Below are positions 8,351-18,400 of a stretch of 64,000 bases of DNA, piece after piece. Below the pieces are notes generated by a model. It was not told the DNA's origin and did no database searches. It was given only the letters and a program-made list of their open reading frames with translations. The position numbers and the translations under genes were made by a program. The first letter of the stretch is position 1. The number at the start of each line of letters is the position of its first letter. The DNA is taken from NCBI RefSeq assembly GCF_007827465.1, contig NZ_VISL01000001.1, positions 1,755,001-1,819,000 of the forward strand, in the 5' to 3' direction. The DNA is from Dokdonia sp. Hel_I_53. GTDB lineage: Bacteria > Bacteroidota > Bacteroidia > Flavobacteriales > Flavobacteriaceae.

Positions 8351-9721
8351 ATGGCAAAAACTAAAACAACTTTCTTCTGTCAAAACTGCGGTACCCAACA
8401 TGCAAAATGGCAAGGGCAATGTAATGCTTGTAAGCAATGGAATACCATTGTAGAAGAAGTTGTTCAAAAAGCTGATAAAAAAGACTGGAAATCTGATGCA
8501 AAAAAAGTTTCTGGGATTACACGCACCAGCAAACCTTTAAAAATTGCTGACATTTCAACAACTTCAGAGGCACGTATGAACACTAAGAATGGTGAACTTA
8601 ATCGTGTTCTTGGTGGTGGCTTGGTACCCGGATCACTCACTTTACTTGGCGGTGAGCCTGGAATAGGGAAGAGTACACTTCTTCTTCAAATATCGCTAGC
8701 ACTTCCCTATAAAACACTGTATGTGTCTGGTGAAGAAAGCCAACAGCAAATAAAAATGCGTGCAGAACGCATTAATCCTAATAGCGATCAGTGTTATATT
8801 CTTACGGAAACCAAGACACAAAATATTTTTCGTCATGTGGAAGAGATTCAACCTGATATAGTAATTATAGATTCCATACAAACGCTACATTCTGACCATA
8901 TTGAAAGTACCGCTGGAAGTATTTCTCAAATACGAGAAACCACCTCTGAACTTATTCGCTTTGCAAAAGAAACTGCAACACCTGTTATCCTGATAGGCCA
9001 TATTACAAAAGACGGGAATATTGCTGGGCCAAAAATTTTAGAACACATGGTAGACACCGTTCTTCAGTTTGAAGGTGATCGCAATCATGTATATCGCATC
9101 CTTCGTGCACATAAAAATAGATTTGGTAGCACAAACGAGTTAGGCATTTATGAAATGCAAGGCAGCGGTTTACGAGAAGTAAGCAACCCAAGTGAGATAC
9201 TTATTTCAAAAAATGAAGAAGAATTAAGTGGTACTGCCATAGCGACCACTATGGAAGGAATGCGTCCACTTATGATAGAGATACAGGCTTTGGTAAGCAC
9301 GGCAGTTTATGGTACACCACAACGTAGTTCTACGGGTTACAATGTAAAGCGACTTAATATGCTACTGGCTGTTCTTGAAAAAAGAGCTGGATTTAAATTA
9401 GGCGCAAAAGATGTTTTCCTGAACGTTACTGGAGGTATTTCTGTAGATGACCCTGCAATAGATCTTGCCGTAGTGGCAGCTGTGCTTTCAAGTAATGTAG
9501 ATATACCCGTAGATAAGTCTATGTGTTTTGCTGCAGAAATTGGTCTAGCCGGCGAAGTGCGACCCGTAAATCGTGTCGAACAACGTATTGTAGAAGCAGA
9601 AAAATTAGGATTCACTAGTATTGTGATTTCAAAATATTGTAAAATTCCAGATACAAATTATCATATTACAGTAATTAAAGTAGCAAAAGTACACGATGTG
9701 GTGAGACATCTTTTTGGCTAA
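8351..9721 (+). CDS. radA: DNA repair protein RadA
   Basis: RecA-family ATPase/helicase that drives branch migration in recombination; cytosolic. The 456-aa length fits. Visible parts: N-terminal C4 zinc finger (Cys10, Cys13, Cys24, Cys27), Walker A GGEPGIGKST at 100-109, Walker B-like DIVIIDSIQT, the RadA-specific KNRFG motif at 255-259, and a C-terminal Lon-like domain (from about 290; LNVTGGISVDDPAIDLA, with the inactive protease fold typical of RadA). Monocistronic by appearance: a terminator precedes it and the next gene starts 74 bp downstream. Confidence 0.98.
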   Translation: MAKTKTTFFCQNCGTQHAKWQGQCNACKQWNTIVEEVVQKADKKDWKSDAKKVSGITRTSKPLKIADISTTSEARMNTKNGELNRVLGGGLVPGSLTLLGGEPGIGKSTLLLQISLALPYKTLYVSGEESQQQIKMRAERINPNSDQCYILTETKTQNIFRHVEEIQPDIVIIDSIQTLHSDHIESTAGSISQIRETTSELIRFAKETATPVILIGHITKDGNIAGPKILEHMVDTVLQFEGDRNHVYRILRAHKNRFGSTNELGIYEMQGSGLREVSNPSEILISKNEEELSGTAIATTMEGMRPLMIEIQALVSTAVYGTPQRSSTGYNVKRLNMLLAVLEKRAGFKLGAKDVFLNVTGGISVDDPAIDLAVVAAVLSSNVDIPVDKSMCFAAEIGLAGEVRPVNRVEQRIVEAEKLGFTSIVISKYCKIPDTNYHITVIKVAKVHDVVRHLFG

Positions 9722-9762
9722 ACACGTCACGTTGTAAAAATTCTTACACCCTATGAAAGTAT

Positions 9763-9770
9763 TAACTTTG
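9763..9770 (+). promoter_or_regulatory. Candidate -7 box for the M23 peptidase gene
   Basis: TAACTTTG matches TAnnTTTG, 25 bp before the GTG start. The nearest TTG upstream (9732-9734) is 28 bp away, longer than the usual spacer. Confidence 0.4.
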
Positions 9771-9795
9771 GCATCTTTTCTGTATAGTCCTTAGA

Positions 9796-10944
9796 GTGAA
9801 AAACCGTTTCCTCTATTTTGTAATTATTGTTTTTTTGTGCCTAAGCTGCAATCAAGTACAGCAGGCGACAGATGCCATCACCCAGCCCTCGGCAAGAGAA
9901 GTGTATGCCCGATCTTTTGACAAAGCAGATAGTTTATATTTAAAATGGAATACCGCTTTCGCGAAAGCGTATAAAGACACCTCAAAATATCCTTTAGAAG
10001 AAATTAAACTAGAACTCCCACATACCACCGTTGGTCAATTTTCTGAATTAAATTTACAACCACTATCCTATACATTTAAATTATCGCAAGGAGAAATTCT
10101 AATTGCCGAAGTCTCAACAGAGGTGGATAGTAACCTTGTTTTTCTTGATTTATTTGAGTGGGAAAATGACAGTTTAATTGGTCAACAAATATTAAAGTCA
10201 AGTCAACGAGACGAAAAAGCTTTGAAATTTGAAGTAAAAAAAACAGCAAACTATGTTTTACTACTACATCCAGAGTTAGAAGCTTCCTCCTCTTTTTCTC
10301 TTAAAATATATAGTCAGCCTCAATATCAATTTCCGGTTAGTAATAAGGGAAATAAAGCAGTTCAAAGTTTTTGGGGTGACTCGCGAGGGGGAGGCAAACG
10401 CTCACACAAGGGTATAGACATTTTTGCCTCCCGCGGCACACCTGTAATCGCTAGTACAAATGGAATTGTAACCTCCACAGGAGAGAGAGGGTTAGGTGGG
10501 AAACAAGTATGGATAAGAGATGGCTTCTTTGGTCAATCCCTATATTATGCACATCTCGATAGCATTATCGCAAGGTCTGGGCAACGCGTAAAAATAGGAG
10601 ATACTTTAGGACTCGTGGTTAATACTGGTAATGCAAGAACAACACCACCCCATCTACACTTTGGTATTTATAATCGTAGCGGTGCTGTAAATCCGTATCC
10701 TTTTGTGAAGCACCAACAGATACCCAAGATAAATGATTCTCTTAATTCCAGTTTTGGAATAATCAAAAACCTAGCAAACTTAAGACTTCAACCTAATTCA
10801 AAAGGCTTAAAAATAGCACAGCTTAACAAGAATGATTCTGTACAGGTGGTTGAAAAATCTTCAAACTGGCTTCGGGTCTCAACGCAAGATTCCTTTAATG
10901 GATATATCTATAAAACCTCTATAAAATTGATTTCAAGCAATTAA
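9796..10944 (+). CDS. M23 (LytM-type) peptidase lipoprotein with SH3 domain
   Basis: A 382-aa lipoprotein (FVIIVFLCLSC lipobox) with a beta-rich N-terminal region, a LytM/M23 domain at about 185-310 and a bacterial SH3 domain at about 322-382. Zinc ligands are visible: His204 and Asp208 in SHKGIDIF, and HLHFG with His286 and His288; the YYAHLDS motif is also present. All catalytic residues seem intact, so peptidoglycan endopeptidase activity is likely, anchored to the outer or inner membrane. Start codon is GTG at 9796. A TAACTTTG -7-like box lies at 9763-9770. A palindrome copy sits in frame at 9954, encoding AFAKA in the helical N-terminal region. Confidence 0.9.
   Translation: MKNRFLYFVIIVFLCLSCNQVQQATDAITQPSAREVYARSFDKADSLYLKWNTAFAKAYKDTSKYPLEEIKLELPHTTVGQFSELNLQPLSYTFKLSQGEILIAEVSTEVDSNLVFLDLFEWENDSLIGQQILKSSQRDEKALKFEVKKTANYVLLLHPELEASSSFSLKIYSQPQYQFPVSNKGNKAVQSFWGDSRGGGKRSHKGIDIFASRGTPVIASTNGIVTSTGERGLGGKQVWIRDGFFGQSLYYAHLDSIIARSGQRVKIGDTLGLVVNTGNARTTPPHLHFGIYNRSGAVNPYPFVKHQQIPKINDSLNSSFGIIKNLANLRLQPNSKGLKIAQLNKNDSVQVVEKSSNWLRVSTQDSFNGYIYKTSIKLISSN
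9954..9969. repeat. 16-bp palindrome, perfect copy inside the M23 peptidase gene
   Basis: CGCTTTCGCGAAAGCG, read here in the frame giving A-F-A-K-A. Confidence 0.9.
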
Positions 10945-11006
10945 CGTTTCTTTAATGAGTCCCCATGTAGAGAGCAGTATCTTTAGTTTAAGAAAAACTG
11001 ACGCTT

Positions 11007-12365
11007 ATGTTCTCAAAAATAAAACAAACCATCTCCCTACTTAAAGATGTAGACTTAACAGCTATTGCAAAACTATCTGAAAAGGTAGATCTCTCTGAAG
11101 TAATGACAGCAGTAGGCGGTCTAGATGATCGCCAACTTAAAGGACTCATGAAAATGCTTAAAAGCCAGAGTAAAAAAGGGAAAAAGCAGATTCCAGAGGT
11201 AGATGGAGATTTTTATGATCTAGCCTTGCAACTTACTCCAGAACAAAGAGCGCTACAACTAAAGGTGCGTGCTTTCATGGAGAAGGAAATAGAACCTATT
11301 GCTAATGATTTTTGGAACAGAGCTGAGTTTCCACATCACGTGATTCCAAAATTTGCAGAACTAAATATTGCTGGGCTTGCCTATCACGGTTATGGCTGCG
11401 CAGGTGAAACTTTTCTTACAGAAGGTATTATCGCTATGGAACTTGCTCGTGTAGATGTGTCTTTATCTACATTCTTTGGCGTACATAGTGGTCTTGCAAT
11501 GGGTTCTATCTACCTCTGTGGCAGTGAGGAACAAAAACAACACTGGTTACCAAAAATGCAGCGTATGGAAAAAATAGGTGCCTTTGGACTCACAGAGCCA
11601 GATGTAGGTTCTGGAGCAGCCGGTGGTTTAGGCACTACTTGTAAAAAAGAAGGAGATGAGTGGGTGCTTAATGGTCAAAAAAAGTGGATAGGCAATGCCA
11701 CCTTTGCAGATGTGATAATCATCTGGGCACGTGATGTAGATAGCGATCAAGTAAAAGGATTTTTAGTAGAAAAAGGAGCTGAAGGGTTTTCTGTTGAAAA
11801 AATGGAAGATAAAATGGCCTTGAGAACCGTTCAAAACGGACTCATCACGCTAGAAAATTGCCGCATTACAGAAAGTAATCGCTTGCAAAATGCAAATTCT
11901 TTTAAAGACACAGCGTCTGTTCTAAAAATGACACGGGCTGCTGTTGCATGGCAAGCTGTAGGATGTGCGAGGGGTGCGTATGAAAATGCACTTGCGTACA
12001 CCACAAAACGAGAACAATTTGGCAGACCCATTGCCTCATTCCAACTCATACAGAATCATCTCGTTGAGATGTTGTCTAACCTTACTGCAATGCAAACATT
12101 ATGTTTTCGGCTTTCGCAATTACAAGATCAGGAGTTACTCACAGATGAGCATGCTTCACTTGCCAAAGTGTTCTGTTCTATGCGCACACGTGATGTCGTA
12201 AGTCGTGCTCGCGAAGTAATGGGTGGCAATGGTATCTTACTAGAGCACAACGTCGCAAGGTTTGTGGCAGATGCTGAGGCTATTTATTCTTATGAAGGGA
12301 CTAAGGAAATTAACACTCTTATAGTGGGTAGAGCCATCACTGGATTTAGCGCTTTTGTGAGCTAA
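11007..12365 (+). CDS. Acyl-CoA dehydrogenase, glutaryl-CoA dehydrogenase/ACX4-like
   Basis: FAD-dependent alpha,beta-dehydrogenation of an acyl-CoA. The core (about 75-452) carries FGLTEPDVGSGAAG and WIGNATFADVIIIWARD for FAD/substrate binding, and YSYEGTKEINTLIVGRAITG with Glu430 as the probable catalytic base. The C-terminal pattern and the ALRTVQNGLITLENCRI segment are closer to glutaryl-CoA dehydrogenase and plant ACX4 than to short-chain enzymes. A helical, Lys-rich extension of about 70 residues precedes the core, longer than the usual family N-terminus. Substrate cannot be read from the sequence. Convergent with tas across a shared terminator. Confidence 0.92.
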   Translation: MFSKIKQTISLLKDVDLTAIAKLSEKVDLSEVMTAVGGLDDRQLKGLMKMLKSQSKKGKKQIPEVDGDFYDLALQLTPEQRALQLKVRAFMEKEIEPIANDFWNRAEFPHHVIPKFAELNIAGLAYHGYGCAGETFLTEGIIAMELARVDVSLSTFFGVHSGLAMGSIYLCGSEEQKQHWLPKMQRMEKIGAFGLTEPDVGSGAAGGLGTTCKKEGDEWVLNGQKKWIGNATFADVIIIWARDVDSDQVKGFLVEKGAEGFSVEKMEDKMALRTVQNGLITLENCRITESNRLQNANSFKDTASVLKMTRAAVAWQAVGCARGAYENALAYTTKREQFGRPIASFQLIQNHLVEMLSNLTAMQTLCFRLSQLQDQELLTDEHASLAKVFCSMRTRDVVSRAREVMGGNGILLEHNVARFVADAEAIYSYEGTKEINTLIVGRAITGFSAFVS

Positions 12366-12384
12366 AGAGTACTATTGATTTGTA

Positions 12385-12400
12385 CGCTTTCGCGAAAGCG
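12385..12400. repeat. 16-bp palindrome, perfect copy, intergenic (20-bp extended form)
   Basis: Extended palindrome TACGCTTTCGCGAAAGCGTA at 12383-12402, between the acyl-CoA dehydrogenase stop and the terminator. Confidence 0.9.
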
Positions 12401-12415
12401 TAACTCTAAACCTAA

Positions 12416-12447
12416 AAGACCTGTCTATTTAAATATAGACAGGTCTT
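12416..12447. terminator. Bidirectional terminator between acyl-CoA dehydrogenase and tas
   Basis: 13-bp perfect stem AAGACCTGTCTAT / ATAGACAGGTCTT with a short AT loop and T-rich right flank; lies between two convergent genes. Confidence 0.85.
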
Positions 12448-12484
12448 AACTTTTAAAGTGGATTCTTAATTCTATTGCTAAAAA

Positions 12485-13519
12485 CTATGGTGCTGGATTA
12501 GGAATTGCCTGATGCACCTCATCTATTTTCTTCAAAACTTCATCTGATAAAGCGATCTCTACACTTCCTATATTCTCTTCGAGTTGTTCTAAACTTGTGG
12601 CTCCAATAATATTTGAGGTCACAAAAGGTCTATCTGTTACAAAAGCCAGCGCCATTTGAGTGAGACTCAAGTTAAAATCCTTGGCTATCTGTTGATAACG
12701 CCTGGTTGCCTCAAATGAGTTATCGTTGTGATAACGATTGTAATTAGGGAACAAATCTACGCGACTATTTTTAGGTGTTCCATTTAAATATTTACCCGTA
12801 AGCTGTCCAAAACCTAGCGGAGAATACGGCAAATGGCCTACATTTTCCCTATGTAAAACTTCGGTGAGTCCTACCTCATCTTTTCTATTTAATAAACTAT
12901 AAGGGTTCTGTACGGTAATCATTTTTGGAGCTCCCTTGCGAGCTTCTTCCATAAAACGCATCACGCCGAATGGCGATTCATTAGAAAGCCCAATATGTCT
13001 AATTTTACCAGCTTTAATGTACCCTTCTAGAGTTTTTAGAATTTGGGCGATATTATCTTTCCACTGCTCGTCTGGATTGTGTGTATATCCTCTTTGTCCA
13101 AAAAAATTAGTGTTACGCTCTGGCCAGTGCAACTGGTACAAATCAATATAATCCGTCTGTAACCTTTTTAAACTCCCGTGCAGTGCATCGTCTAATGCCT
13201 TTTTAGAGAAACCTAAGTTATCCCTAATCGGTTCAAATGTAGGACTAGGTCCTGTAATTTTTGAAGTTAAAATAACCTGATCTCGATTGTTATTTTTCTG
13301 TAGCCAAGTTCCAATAATTCGTTCTGTCTCACCAAAGGTTTTCTCTTGAAAAGGGACACTATACATCTCTGCAGTGTCTATAAAATTGACTCCTTTATCA
13401 AGAGCAAAGTCCATTTGTGCATGGCCCTCTTCTTCTGTGTTTTGCCTGCCCCAAGTCATAGAGCCGAGACAAATCTTAGAAACCTTAATATCCGTATGAG
13501 GAAGATTTGTATATTTCAT
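12485..13519 (-). CDS. tas: NADP(H)-dependent aldo/keto reductase, Tas family
   Basis: A 344-aa TIM-barrel oxidoreductase. It follows E. coli Tas closely from end to end (start MKYTNLPHTDIKVSKICLGSMTWGRQN, DTAEMYSVP, LHGSLKRLQTDYIDLYQLHWPER, QNPYSLLNRKDEVGL, end HQAIPNPAP). The tetrad is visible: Asp and Tyr in FIDTAEMY, Lys in LTSKITG, His in YQLHWPE. Physiological substrate unknown. It lies 34 bp after the OmpA-family gene on the same strand, so it may be the last member of an xth-ompA-tas transcript; the terminator at 12416-12447 ends it. Confidence 0.92.
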   Translation of the reverse strand: MKYTNLPHTDIKVSKICLGSMTWGRQNTEEEGHAQMDFALDKGVNFIDTAEMYSVPFQEKTFGETERIIGTWLQKNNNRDQVILTSKITGPSPTFEPIRDNLGFSKKALDDALHGSLKRLQTDYIDLYQLHWPERNTNFFGQRGYTHNPDEQWKDNIAQILKTLEGYIKAGKIRHIGLSNESPFGVMRFMEEARKGAPKMITVQNPYSLLNRKDEVGLTEVLHRENVGHLPYSPLGFGQLTGKYLNGTPKNSRVDLFPNYNRYHNDNSFEATRRYQQIAKDFNLSLTQMALAFVTDRPFVTSNIIGATSLEQLEENIGSVEIALSDEVLKKIDEVHQAIPNPAP

Positions 13520-13553
13520 AGTGGCTTAATTAATACTGTCTAGAGTTAAACGA

Positions 13554-14534
13554 CTAATCAATATCATTAAGTAAAGCGTTTACTTCATCTAACTTTGGTG
13601 TTAATATAACCTCAATTCTTCGGTTTTTAGCTTTATTTTCTGCAGTATCATTTGGAACTACAGGTGCATATTCTCCACGGCCAGCTGCTGTCAAATTCTT
13701 TGGGTCAATATTACTATTCATTCGTAATATATTTACGATAGCAGTCGCACGCTTTGCCGAAAGATCCCAGTTACCTACTAAATTCCCACTACCTCCGTAA
13801 GGCACATTATCTGTGTGTCCTTCTATAAGTACAGCAATTTCAGGGTTTTGTGCAAGCACATTACCTAATTGTTTTACCGCTCTAGTACCATTTGCACCTA
13901 CAGTCCAGCTACCAGAGTCAAACAGTAATTTATTTTCTAGAGATACATATACTTTACCATCACGTTGCTCCACCGTAAGTCCTTTGCCTTCAAAATCTGT
14001 TAGTGCCTTTGAGATAGATTCTTTAAGATTGCGCATTTTTGCATCCTTTGCAGCGATTACTCCCTCTAGTTCATCTACGCGAGCAGATCGATCTGCTAAG
14101 TCTCTTTGTAGTTGTTCTAGTCTTTTACGTTCAGCTTCTAGTGCATTTGTCTTTGCGGTAAGATCGTTTTGCTTTGCTTCTAGTTGTGTAAGTAACTCAC
14201 GATTTTTTCTAGTATTCTCTGCTATAGTGGCACTACTATTTGATGCTAATGCCTCGTAACTACTCTGTAATTGTTCAAGTTGCGCTTTCGCGGAAGCGTA
14301 ATCACGCTCCATCTCTTCTACTTTAGTAGTAGACTCGCGAAGATCTTGTGAGACCTTGTCGTAAGCATTGTTAAGTTTTTCTAGTTCTCTGTTTGCTTCT
14401 TCAAGATCATCTGTGAGTGAGCGATTATCACCACGAAGTCGGTTAAATTGAGCCTCAAGGTCCGTATAACTTTTTCTAGATACACATGAGGTTAGTGTAA
14501 TTCCTGCTAGTAAGAGTATTGCTATTTTTTTCAT
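13554..14534 (-). CDS. OmpA-family lipoprotein with long coiled coil
   Basis: 326 aa: lipoprotein signal LLLAGITLTSC, then a long charged coiled coil (about 22-180) rich in Leu, Glu, Gln and Arg heptads, then an OmpA C-terminal peptidoglycan-binding domain (about 195-315). In the latter, LFDSGSWTV, EGHTDNVPYGG, NWDLSAKRATAIV and the NRRIEVIL end are the family motifs, with the Asp and Arg that bind diaminopimelate. It tethers the outer membrane to peptidoglycan. It starts 6 bp after xth. A one-mismatch palindrome copy (14283-14298) lies in frame in the coiled coil and encodes ASAKA. Confidence 0.92.
   Translation of the reverse strand: MKKIAILLLAGITLTSCVSRKSYTDLEAQFNRLRGDNRSLTDDLEEANRELEKLNNAYDKVSQDLRESTTKVEEMERDYASAKAQLEQLQSSYEALASNSSATIAENTRKNRELLTQLEAKQNDLTAKTNALEAERKRLEQLQRDLADRSARVDELEGVIAAKDAKMRNLKESISKALTDFEGKGLTVEQRDGKVYVSLENKLLFDSGSWTVGANGTRAVKQLGNVLAQNPEIAVLIEGHTDNVPYGGSGNLVGNWDLSAKRATAIVNILRMNSNIDPKNLTAAGRGEYAPVVPNDTAENKAKNRRIEVILTPKLDEVNALLNDID
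14283..14298. repeat. Palindrome copy with one mismatch inside the OmpA-family gene
   Basis: CGCTTTCGCGGAAGCG: one base breaks the symmetry. Coding frame on the minus strand gives A-S-A-K-A. Confidence 0.75.
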
Positions 14535-14540
14535 TAGTAT

Positions 14541-15308
14541 TTATTTTGTAAAATTTAATTCAACTGTATGCGGGCAGTGGTCACTGTGTTTTGCGTCTTT
14601 TAAAATAACCGCTCGATCAATATATTGCTGTAAAGGGTCACTTACCATATTATAATCTATGCGCCAGCCTTTATTATTTGCACGAGCATTAGCTCGGTAA
14701 CTCCACCACGTATAATTATCTGGCTCCTTATTGAGATGTCTAAAAGAATCTGTAAATCCACTTTCTATAAAATTACCAATCCATTCTCTTTCTACTGGTA
14801 AAAAACCACTAGTATTTTTATTACGCACTGGGTCGTGAATATCTATTGCCTCATGACAAATATTAAAATCACCGCCTATAACTAGATTAGGTTTATCTTG
14901 TTTGAGCTCATTTACATAATCTTGAAATAAATCCATGTACTCCAATTTATGCTCTAGCCGAGCAATATTAGTTCCAGAAGGTAAATACAAACTCATTACA
15001 GATAACTCGTCAAAGTCTATTCTAATATTACGACCTTCAAAATCCATGGAAGCTATTCCAGTACCATAATCAACTCCTTTTGGTGTTTTTTTAGTAAGAA
15101 TCGCTACACCACTATACCCTTTTTTTTGAGCGCTAAACCAGTAGTGCTCGTAGCCTAAATTTTCAAAGACTGCTACATCTACTTGGTCTGGCGTAGCTTT
15201 TGTTTCTTGTAACAATACCACATCTGGATTTGCTTGTTGTAACCACTCTGCAAATCCCTTACGTAATGCGGCTCGTATACCATTAACGTTATAAGAGATA
15301 ATCTTCAT
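14541..15308 (-). CDS. xth: Exodeoxyribonuclease III
   Basis: AP endonuclease / 3'-5' exonuclease of base excision repair. The 255-aa length is normal. Motifs: MKIISYNVNGIRAAL, LLQETKA with metal-binding Glu35, YSGVAILTK, GGDFNICHEAIDIHDP, WWSYRANARANNKGWRIDY and the terminal SDHCPHTVEL with the catalytic His and Asp. First gene of the leftward xth-ompA group, divergent from the large outer-membrane protein gene across 118 bp. Confidence 0.96.
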   Translation of the reverse strand: MKIISYNVNGIRAALRKGFAEWLQQANPDVVLLQETKATPDQVDVAVFENLGYEHYWFSAQKKGYSGVAILTKKTPKGVDYGTGIASMDFEGRNIRIDFDELSVMSLYLPSGTNIARLEHKLEYMDLFQDYVNELKQDKPNLVIGGDFNICHEAIDIHDPVRNKNTSGFLPVEREWIGNFIESGFTDSFRHLNKEPDNYTWWSYRANARANNKGWRIDYNMVSDPLQQYIDRAVILKDAKHSDHCPHTVELNFTK

Positions 15309-15376
15309 ACATTATACATTGAAGTGCTAAGTTATAAATACTGCTGTGGTGAGACACATAAAAATGGCAGAAAGTT

Positions 15377-15384
15377 TAACTTTG
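15377..15384 (+). promoter_or_regulatory. Candidate -7 box for the large outer-membrane protein gene
   Basis: TAACTTTG matches TAnnTTTG, 43 bp before the ATG at 15427. No good -33 element seen. Confidence 0.4.
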
Positions 15385-15426
15385 AAATGCATGTACTTTT
15401 TATTTAATATGTGAGTTTTACTATTG

Positions 15427-18400
15427 ATGCGACTAGGTCACTTTCTACTCTTCTTCATTTTTACTACAACAATTCTTGCACAAGAAGTACGAAGTAAAAA
15501 AATAGCTGTGCGTGAAACTGTTTTAATAGATACGGTTTCAATAAATCCGTTTCAGTTCAAAGTCCTCACTATAGATGGCGGAGTAGTAGACTCTACTTTA
15601 TATTCAATTAATTATCCTAAAAGTATTTTTTCGATTAAAGCGAAAAGAGAAAAACTTCCAGATTCTCTATTGATAACTTATCGCGTTTATCCAGAATTTT
15701 TGACAAAGACATACCGTGCATTTGATCCAGAGGTAATAGTTAATAGTTCTGGTTTATTAAATAAGGTAATTAGTCTAAATACAGAAGACAAAAGGAGCAT
15801 CACAACGCCCTTTTCTGGATTAAATGTAACTGGAAGCATTTTGAGGGGTGTTACCTCTGGCAATAATCAAAATAGCACAATAAACTCAGAACTAGACTTG
15901 CAAATAAGTGGAAAACTAAGCGAAAAAGTTACTCTCAGAGCATCTATACAAGACGCAAACATCCCTAGTCAGCAAGGAGGTTATTCACAAAATCTAGACG
16001 AATTTGATCAAGTTTTTATCGAATTACTTTCTAATAATTGGAAAATACGCGCAGGAGATATCAACCTTCAGAATTCTGAGTCCTATTTTGGGCAGTTCAC
16101 AAAAAAAATTCAAGGACTTTCACTAGGTGGCACTATTAACCATTCAGATACAAAAAAATCAGATTTATTTGCCTCTGGAGCTCTTGTACGTGGTGTATTT
16201 ACTCAAAGTATTTTTACAGGACAAGAAGGTAATCAAGGTCCTTATAAGCTAACAGGGCCTAACGGCGAACTTTTTGTATTAATTGTCTCAGGAAGTGAGA
16301 CTGTGTACGTAAATGGATTTCCACTCACACGCGGAGAATCTGAAGATTACGTCATAGACTATAACGCAGGAGAAATCCGTTTTAACCCTACCTATCCTAT
16401 AAATAGCGAAATGCGGATTAATGTAGAGTATCAATACTCTGAAAGACGTTATACTCGTTTTCTTGCCTATGGAGGTGGTAGCTTTCAAGAAAATGATAAA
16501 CTTAAAATTTCTGCGCATGTGTATTCAGAAAGTGATTCAAAAAACCAACCCTTACAGCAAAACCTTACCCAAGAGCAAGTGGCTATTCTTCAAGCCGCTG
16601 GAGATAATATGGATCAAATGATTGCACCTAGTGCCATTGCAGAGACTTATGATGAGAACAAAATTTTATACCGAAAAATATTAGTAAATGGAGTAGAAAC
16701 TTTTGAATTTAGCTCAGATCCAGACGAAAATCTTTTTCAAGTACGATTCACTAATGTAGGTGAGAATCAAGGTGACTATATTTTGAGCACAACAAACACG
16801 CTGCAACGAACTTTTGAGTATGTAAGCCCTGTTAATGGAGTTTCTCAAGGTTCTTTTGCTCCACAAGTCCAGCTATTTGCCCCCAGTCTTCTACAACTAG
16901 CTGTTATAAATGGAACTTATACTCCTTCTAATAAAACGCTCATAAATTTTGAGGCCGCTGGTAGTAAAAATGATATGAATACTTTATCTGATTTTGATGA
17001 CAATAATAATGATGGCTACGCCACGCACATAGATCTAAATCATCAATTATTTTCAAAAGATAGTGCTAAAACGCTCCACGTGTTTGGAAAATGGGATTAC
17101 ATACAAGAAAGTTTTCAAAACATTGAAGGTCTATATAACGTAGAGTTTAATCGCGATTGGAACTTAGAAAATTCGCTAGCAAACGCAAGTGGTAAATTAT
17201 TAGGTACTCAAAATTTTACAACATTAGGCCTTGCTTATAAGTCTATAAAAGACTTAAATATTGTATATACGTTTGAGAACTTGCATTTTTTAAATTACTA
17301 TAATGGACTAAAACATAACCTTCGGGGCGCTTGGTCTACAGGGAGTTTAAGGACATCTGTTACAGCAAGCACACTCACTACAAATGACACCCTACTCGAA
17401 ACTGATTTTAATCGTATAAATACCGTTGCTGTATATGATTTTAATAAAAAATGGATAGGCACACATTATCAACTTGAAGATAATTTAAGGGTCAATAAAA
17501 GAAATGATTCCATTACAGGAGATAGCCAACGCTTTTATGAATATGGTGCTTTTGCAGGAGTGGGGGATAGCACAAACGTATATATAGAATTGGGATATCG
17601 CTTTCGCGAAAGCGATAGTCTAAGACTTAATAGGATTACATCTGTCAATACATCGGACACATATTATTTAAAGTCACAACTCATAAAAAACGAAAAGACT
17701 AACTTATCTCTATTTACAAATTACAGAACGCTACACTATAGCGACGATCGTGAAGATGAAAATTCCCTGAATTCAAGATTACTATATGATCAGCAATTTG
17801 CGAATGGCATCGTACGAACGAATACGGTTTTTGAAACCAATAGCGGTACGCAACCACAACAAGAGTTTACATATTTACAAGTAGATGAAGGACAAGGTAC
17901 TTTCACTTGGAATGATTATAATAATGACACAGTACAGCAACTAGAAGAGTTTGAAATAGCGCAATTTCAAGATCAAGCTAAGTATATAAGGGTCTTATTA
18001 CCTAATCAAGTATTTGTACGTACTCATCAAAACAAAATAAGCCAGCAAGTTACACTCAACCCTTCACAATGGTCTGGAAAAAAAGGCGTTAAGAAATGGC
18101 TTGCTAGATTCTATAATCAAACTAGTTATCTGCTAGACAAACGAATATTAAGGTCTACAAATGATTTTAGGTTAAATCCTTATAAAGAATCTAAAGATGA
18201 GATTGGAGCTAATATCAGTTTTAGAAATACACTTTTTTTTAATCGTGGAAAACAACGGTATACCACATCGTACACGCTCCTCTCAAGTAACACAAAAAAC
18301 TTACTTTCTACTGGGTTACAAGAGAATGATTTAAAAAGTCATCAATTTAGTTTTTTACACAAAGTAAAGGAGAGTTGGCTATTTAATTTGAAAAGTGAGC

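Noticed and set aside
9003..9615. Open frames of 62 and 92 codons opposite radA
   Set aside because: Fully inside radA, which has complete family motifs; composition fits a shadow.
13813..14259. 148-codon open frame opposite the OmpA-family gene
   Set aside because: Ser/Phe/Ala-rich product is the mirror of the coiled-coil codons; no motif.
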